From: Microbacterium sp. YJN-G
GTDB lineage: Bacteria; Actinomycetota; Actinomycetes; Actinomycetales; Microbacteriaceae
Length of the DNA stretch: 64,000 bases
Direction: 5' to 3'
Assembly: GCF_015040615.1 (NCBI RefSeq)
Contig: NZ_CP060402.1
Location: 2,232,001-2,296,000 of the forward strand
The translations under genes were made by a program, and so were the position numbers. Under the pieces are notes generated by a model. It worked only from the letters and a program-made list of their open reading frames with translations, had not been told where the DNA came from and ran no database searches. Of this stretch, positions 61,931 to 64,000 are shown piece after piece. Each line of letters opens with the position of its first letter. The stretch's first letter is position 1.

Positions 61931-63448
61931 TCAGCGCTCGACCTTCACGTCTTCCCAGCGCTGCACGTCGAGCCAGTGCTGGATGCCGGTGATCTCGGCC
62001 GGGTGGGCGAGGATGCGCGGCCAGCTGAACAGGAACGTGTTCGGCTGCAGCTTCACTCCGATCTCGACGGCGTGCTGGATCTTCTCGGCGTAGTCGGGTG
62101 CGTCGGTGGGCGTCGCCCGTGCGACGTCGATCGCGTCGGTCAGCTCCTGCGGGGTCTGACGGCCGAGGTTCATCAGGCCCTCGGGCCCGTAGAGCACCTC
62201 GAGTCCCTGCAGCGGCGACTGGCGGCCGGAGTAGCTGTCCAGCACGAAGGGGTGCGTGCGCTGCACGTAGTTCTGCGCGATCGCGGCGGTGGGCAGCACG
62301 TTGAGCGTCACGTCGATGCCCGCCTGCGCCCACTGCGCCTGCAGCACCTCGGCGAGCGCGATGTCGTCCTCGTTGAGCGCCAGCGTGAGCTCGAGCCCGT
62401 CGGGGTGACCGGCTTCGGCGAGCAGAGCCTTGGCGGCGTCGACGTCGTGCGTGTAGAGGTCGTCGAGGTCGGCGCTGTGGGCGACGTACCCCTCGGGGAA
62501 CGGCTGCCAGTTCGGGATGCCGCGGCCGAAGTAGGCCGCGTCGATGAGCGCCTGACGGTCGGTGGCGTGGCTGATCGCCTGGAGCACGCGCTGGTCGTCG
62601 AACGGGGCGACGGTGCTGTCGACGTCGAGGGCGCGCACGGTGAGCGCCTTGATCTCCTCGACTTCGAGGCCGGCGGTCTCGGCGGCCTGAGCCTGGGACG
62701 GCGGGATGATCGCGACGTCCCACTGCCCGGTGTCCACACCCGCGACGACCGTGGCGGAGTCGGTCACCGGCACGACGTGGAACTCGTCGAGGTGGATGCG
62801 GTCGGCGTTCCAATAGTGCTCGTTCTTCTCGAGGTCGGCTCGCGCATTGGGGACGTACTCGGTGAGCTCGAACGGACCCGAGCCCTCGGGCTGCGTGGCG
62901 AGGCCGGCGACGTCGTCGAAGGCGATCGGGTTGACGATGAAGCCGGTCTTGCCTGCGAACAGGTACGGCACCTGGTAGTCGGCCTGATCCAGGTGGATGG
63001 TCACGGTGTGCTCGTCGTCGACGTCGACGCCGGTGATGATGCGCAGCTGCCCGGCCAGCGTCGAGTTCTCCTGGTCGCGGCCGCGCTCGAGGTTCGCCTT
63101 CACCGCTTCGGCGTCGACGGGCGTGCCGTCGTTGAACTCGGCGTCCTCGCGCAGATGGAAGGTGATCGCGGTGCCGTCGGCGCTGTACTCCCAGGTCTCG
63201 GCGAGGCCGGGAACGACCTCTCCCTCGGTGTCGAGCTGGGTGAGTCCGTCGTAGACGAGGGCGAGCGCATGAGTGTCCCAGCCGGCGGTCGAGGTGACCG
63301 GATCCCAGCTGGTGGGCAGGTTCCATCCCCACGTCAACGACGCGGCGCCGGCGTCGGGCGCGGCGCCCGCCGACCCGCTGCAGCCGGCCATCGCGAGGGT
63401 GGCGGCGGAGAGCAGGGCAAGGGCGGTGAGTCGTCGGTGAGAGGTCAT
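61931..63448 (-). CDS. Extracellular solute-binding lipoprotein, family 5 (peptide/nickel type)
   Basis: A 505-aa binding protein. Lipobox LAMAGC (Cys23), then TWGWNLPTSWDPVTSTAGWD, the SBP_bac_5 motif VPGLAETWEYSADGTAITFHLREDAEFNDGTPVDAEAV and a C-terminal WPRILAHPAEITGIQHWLDVQRW. The ligand cannot be assigned. First gene of a six-gene run with permeases, ATPases and an LLM monooxygenase. ATG 63448 has TAGCTT (63456-63461) seven bases upstream: leaderless-type promoter. Confidence 0.92.
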   Translation of the reverse strand: MTSHRRLTALALLSAATLAMAGCSGSAGAAPDAGAASLTWGWNLPTSWDPVTSTAGWDTHALALVYDGLTQLDTEGEVVPGLAETWEYSADGTAITFHLREDAEFNDGTPVDAEAVKANLERGRDQENSTLAGQLRIITGVDVDDEHTVTIHLDQADYQVPYLFAGKTGFIVNPIAFDDVAGLATQPEGSGPFELTEYVPNARADLEKNEHYWNADRIHLDEFHVVPVTDSATVVAGVDTGQWDVAIIPPSQAQAAETAGLEVEEIKALTVRALDVDSTVAPFDDQRVLQAISHATDRQALIDAAYFGRGIPNWQPFPEGYVAHSADLDDLYTHDVDAAKALLAEAGHPDGLELTLALNEDDIALAEVLQAQWAQAGIDVTLNVLPTAAIAQNYVQRTHPFVLDSYSGRQSPLQGLEVLYGPEGLMNLGRQTPQELTDAIDVARATPTDAPDYAEKIQHAVEIGVKLQPNTFLFSWPRILAHPAEITGIQHWLDVQRWEDVKVER

Positions 63449-63567
63449 GGCAGTGAAGCTAGAAGCGTCACCGGCCGTGTGACAAGCGATGCGAAGCGCA
63501 GGGTCACGGGGCGCAACACTTCGACACATCCGGGGATCATCGCGGCCGGATGCCGATGATGGGACGC

Positions 63568-64000
63568 ATGACTTCCGCCCCCGACGCCGTCTTCACGCCG
63601 GCCGCCCGCGTCCGCGGCACCCTCGCGCTGGTCGCGGGGCGTGCCGAGAACGCCGCCGTGTATCACCGCTTCGGCACGCGCATCAGCGCCGACGGCTACA
63701 CGGTCGGCGTGTTCACGGAGACCGACGCCGCGACGGTCTGGCTCGCTGCGCAGGAGGATGCTCCGCGGGTGCTGGCCGGCTCCGACACCGGCGCCGCTGC
63801 GGTGCTCGCCGCGCTCACCCGCGGCGACGTCGCCGACGCCGCCATCGTCGCGGGTGTCGTCCTCGACGCCGAGCACACCCCGACGGATGCCGAGCGCACC
63901 GCCTGCCCCGTGCACCTGGGCGTGCTCGCGGAGCAGCGCGCGCAGACGGCATCCGCCCTGGCCTCATCGACCGCACCGGCCTCATCGACCGCGCCGGCCG
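63568..64000 (+). CDS. Alpha/beta-hydrolase-like protein (3' end cut by window)
   Basis: Open from ATG 63568 to the window end (144 codons). The segment LALVAGRAENAAVYHRFGTRISADGYTVGVF resembles the N-terminal strand-helix part of small alpha/beta-hydrolases, and VLAGSDTGAAAVLAAL resembles their nucleophile elbow. The family call is tentative. Divergent from the ABC/LLM operon with 119 bp between starts, so it may share regulation. The last visible residues are a repeated ASSTAP from an 18-bp tandem repeat. Confidence 0.6.
   Translation, partial: MTSAPDAVFTPAARVRGTLALVAGRAENAAVYHRFGTRISADGYTVGVFTETDAATVWLAAQEDAPRVLAGSDTGAAAVLAALTRGDVADAAIVAGVVLDAEHTPTDAERTACPVHLGVLAEQRAQTASALASSTAPASSTAPA
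63958..64000 (+). repeat. 18-bp tandem repeat reaching the window end
   Basis: GCCTCATCGACCGCACCG (63961-63978 approximately) is repeated as GCCTCATCGACCGCGCCG and runs out of the window. It encodes Ala-Ser-Ser-Thr-Ala-Pro units. Confidence 0.75.

Noticed and set aside
60894..63332. Minus-strand frame joining the binding protein region to the DppB-like permease as one long fusion
   Set aside because: The upstream part is the wrong frame of the binding-protein gene; permease homology starts at 61928.

Overview
The window reads as a chromosomal segment of a high-GC Gram-positive actinobacterium, most likely a Microbacterium or a close Microbacteriaceae relative. This is inferred from codon use, a C50-carotenoid gene set (crtE/B/I/Ye/Yf/Eb with idi and a MarR regulator), the glmU-prs-tRNA-Gln and rsmI/pmt/metG/tatD/rsmA/ispE neighbourhoods, and short dispersed repeats of a kind I associate with that group. 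There is no phage, insertion sequence, plasmid or CRISPR signature. Coding density is very high and many adjacent genes overlap by 1-8 bases.

Layout. 1-5.2 kb: gluconate use (gntP cut by the window edge, a divergent GntR/FCD regulator with a palindromic operator, FGGY gluconokinase, 6-phosphogluconate dehydrogenase). 5.2-6.5 kb: a FAD-linked oxidase gene split by an in-frame TAG. 6.6-8.9 kb: an OmpR-type response regulator and histidine kinase, convergent with an 8.9-11.8 kb flavin electron-transfer operon (FMN-binding lipoprotein, ApbE flavin transferase, RnfD/NqrB-FNR-like membrane reductase). 11.9-14.4 kb: prs, glmU and tRNA-Gln(UUG), the tRNA ending two bases before the glmU start. 14.5-16.1 kb: MarR regulator and RluA-type pseudouridine synthase, ending in a small tandem repeat. 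16.1-18.8 kb: methionine importer metQ-(hairpin)-metN-metI. 18.9-26.7 kb: a CrtR-like repressor divergent from idi-crtE-crtB-crtI-crtYe-crtYf-crtEb and an SDR/DUF2867 gene, most joined by 4-base ATGA/GTGA overlaps; predicted product is a C50 carotenoid such as decaprenoxanthin. 26.7-29.8 kb: P1B-type metal ATPase, separate HMA metallochaperone and Crp/Fnr regulator with an FNR-like palindrome.

29.8-36.1 kb: ABC-F ATPase, a decayed nuclease gene abutting a xylH-like permease remnant (a rearrangement scar), Lrp regulator, ispE, aldo/keto reductase, rsmA. 36.2-37.5 kb: a frameshifted MFS transporter. 37.5-44.0 kb: GNAT, tatD, metG, methyltransferase, rsmI, and divergent protein O-mannosyltransferase. 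44-52 kb: DUF808, amino-acid permease, GyrI-like protein, DUF255 thioredoxin-domain protein, FMN reductase, aldo/keto reductase, acyltransferase-like membrane protein. 52-57 kb: the large helicase hrpA, carrying several intragenic repeats, and a quinone oxidoreductase. 57.1-64 kb: a six-gene run (peptide-type ABC importer plus LLM flavin monooxygenase), with a divergent alpha/beta-hydrolase-like gene cut by the window end.

Three themes cross the window. First, at least thirteen genes have a TANNNT hexamer only 6-7 bases before the start codon and no Shine-Dalgarno sequence, implying leaderless mRNAs. Second, one ~25-bp repeat family (CTTCGACAGGCTCAGGGACC core) has entered reading frames of at least five genes in frame. 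Third, three genes are visibly broken (nonsense, one-base frameshift, internal deletion) and one survives only as a 3' remnant. All functional statements are by recognition of families and motifs in the translated sequence; no database search was possible.
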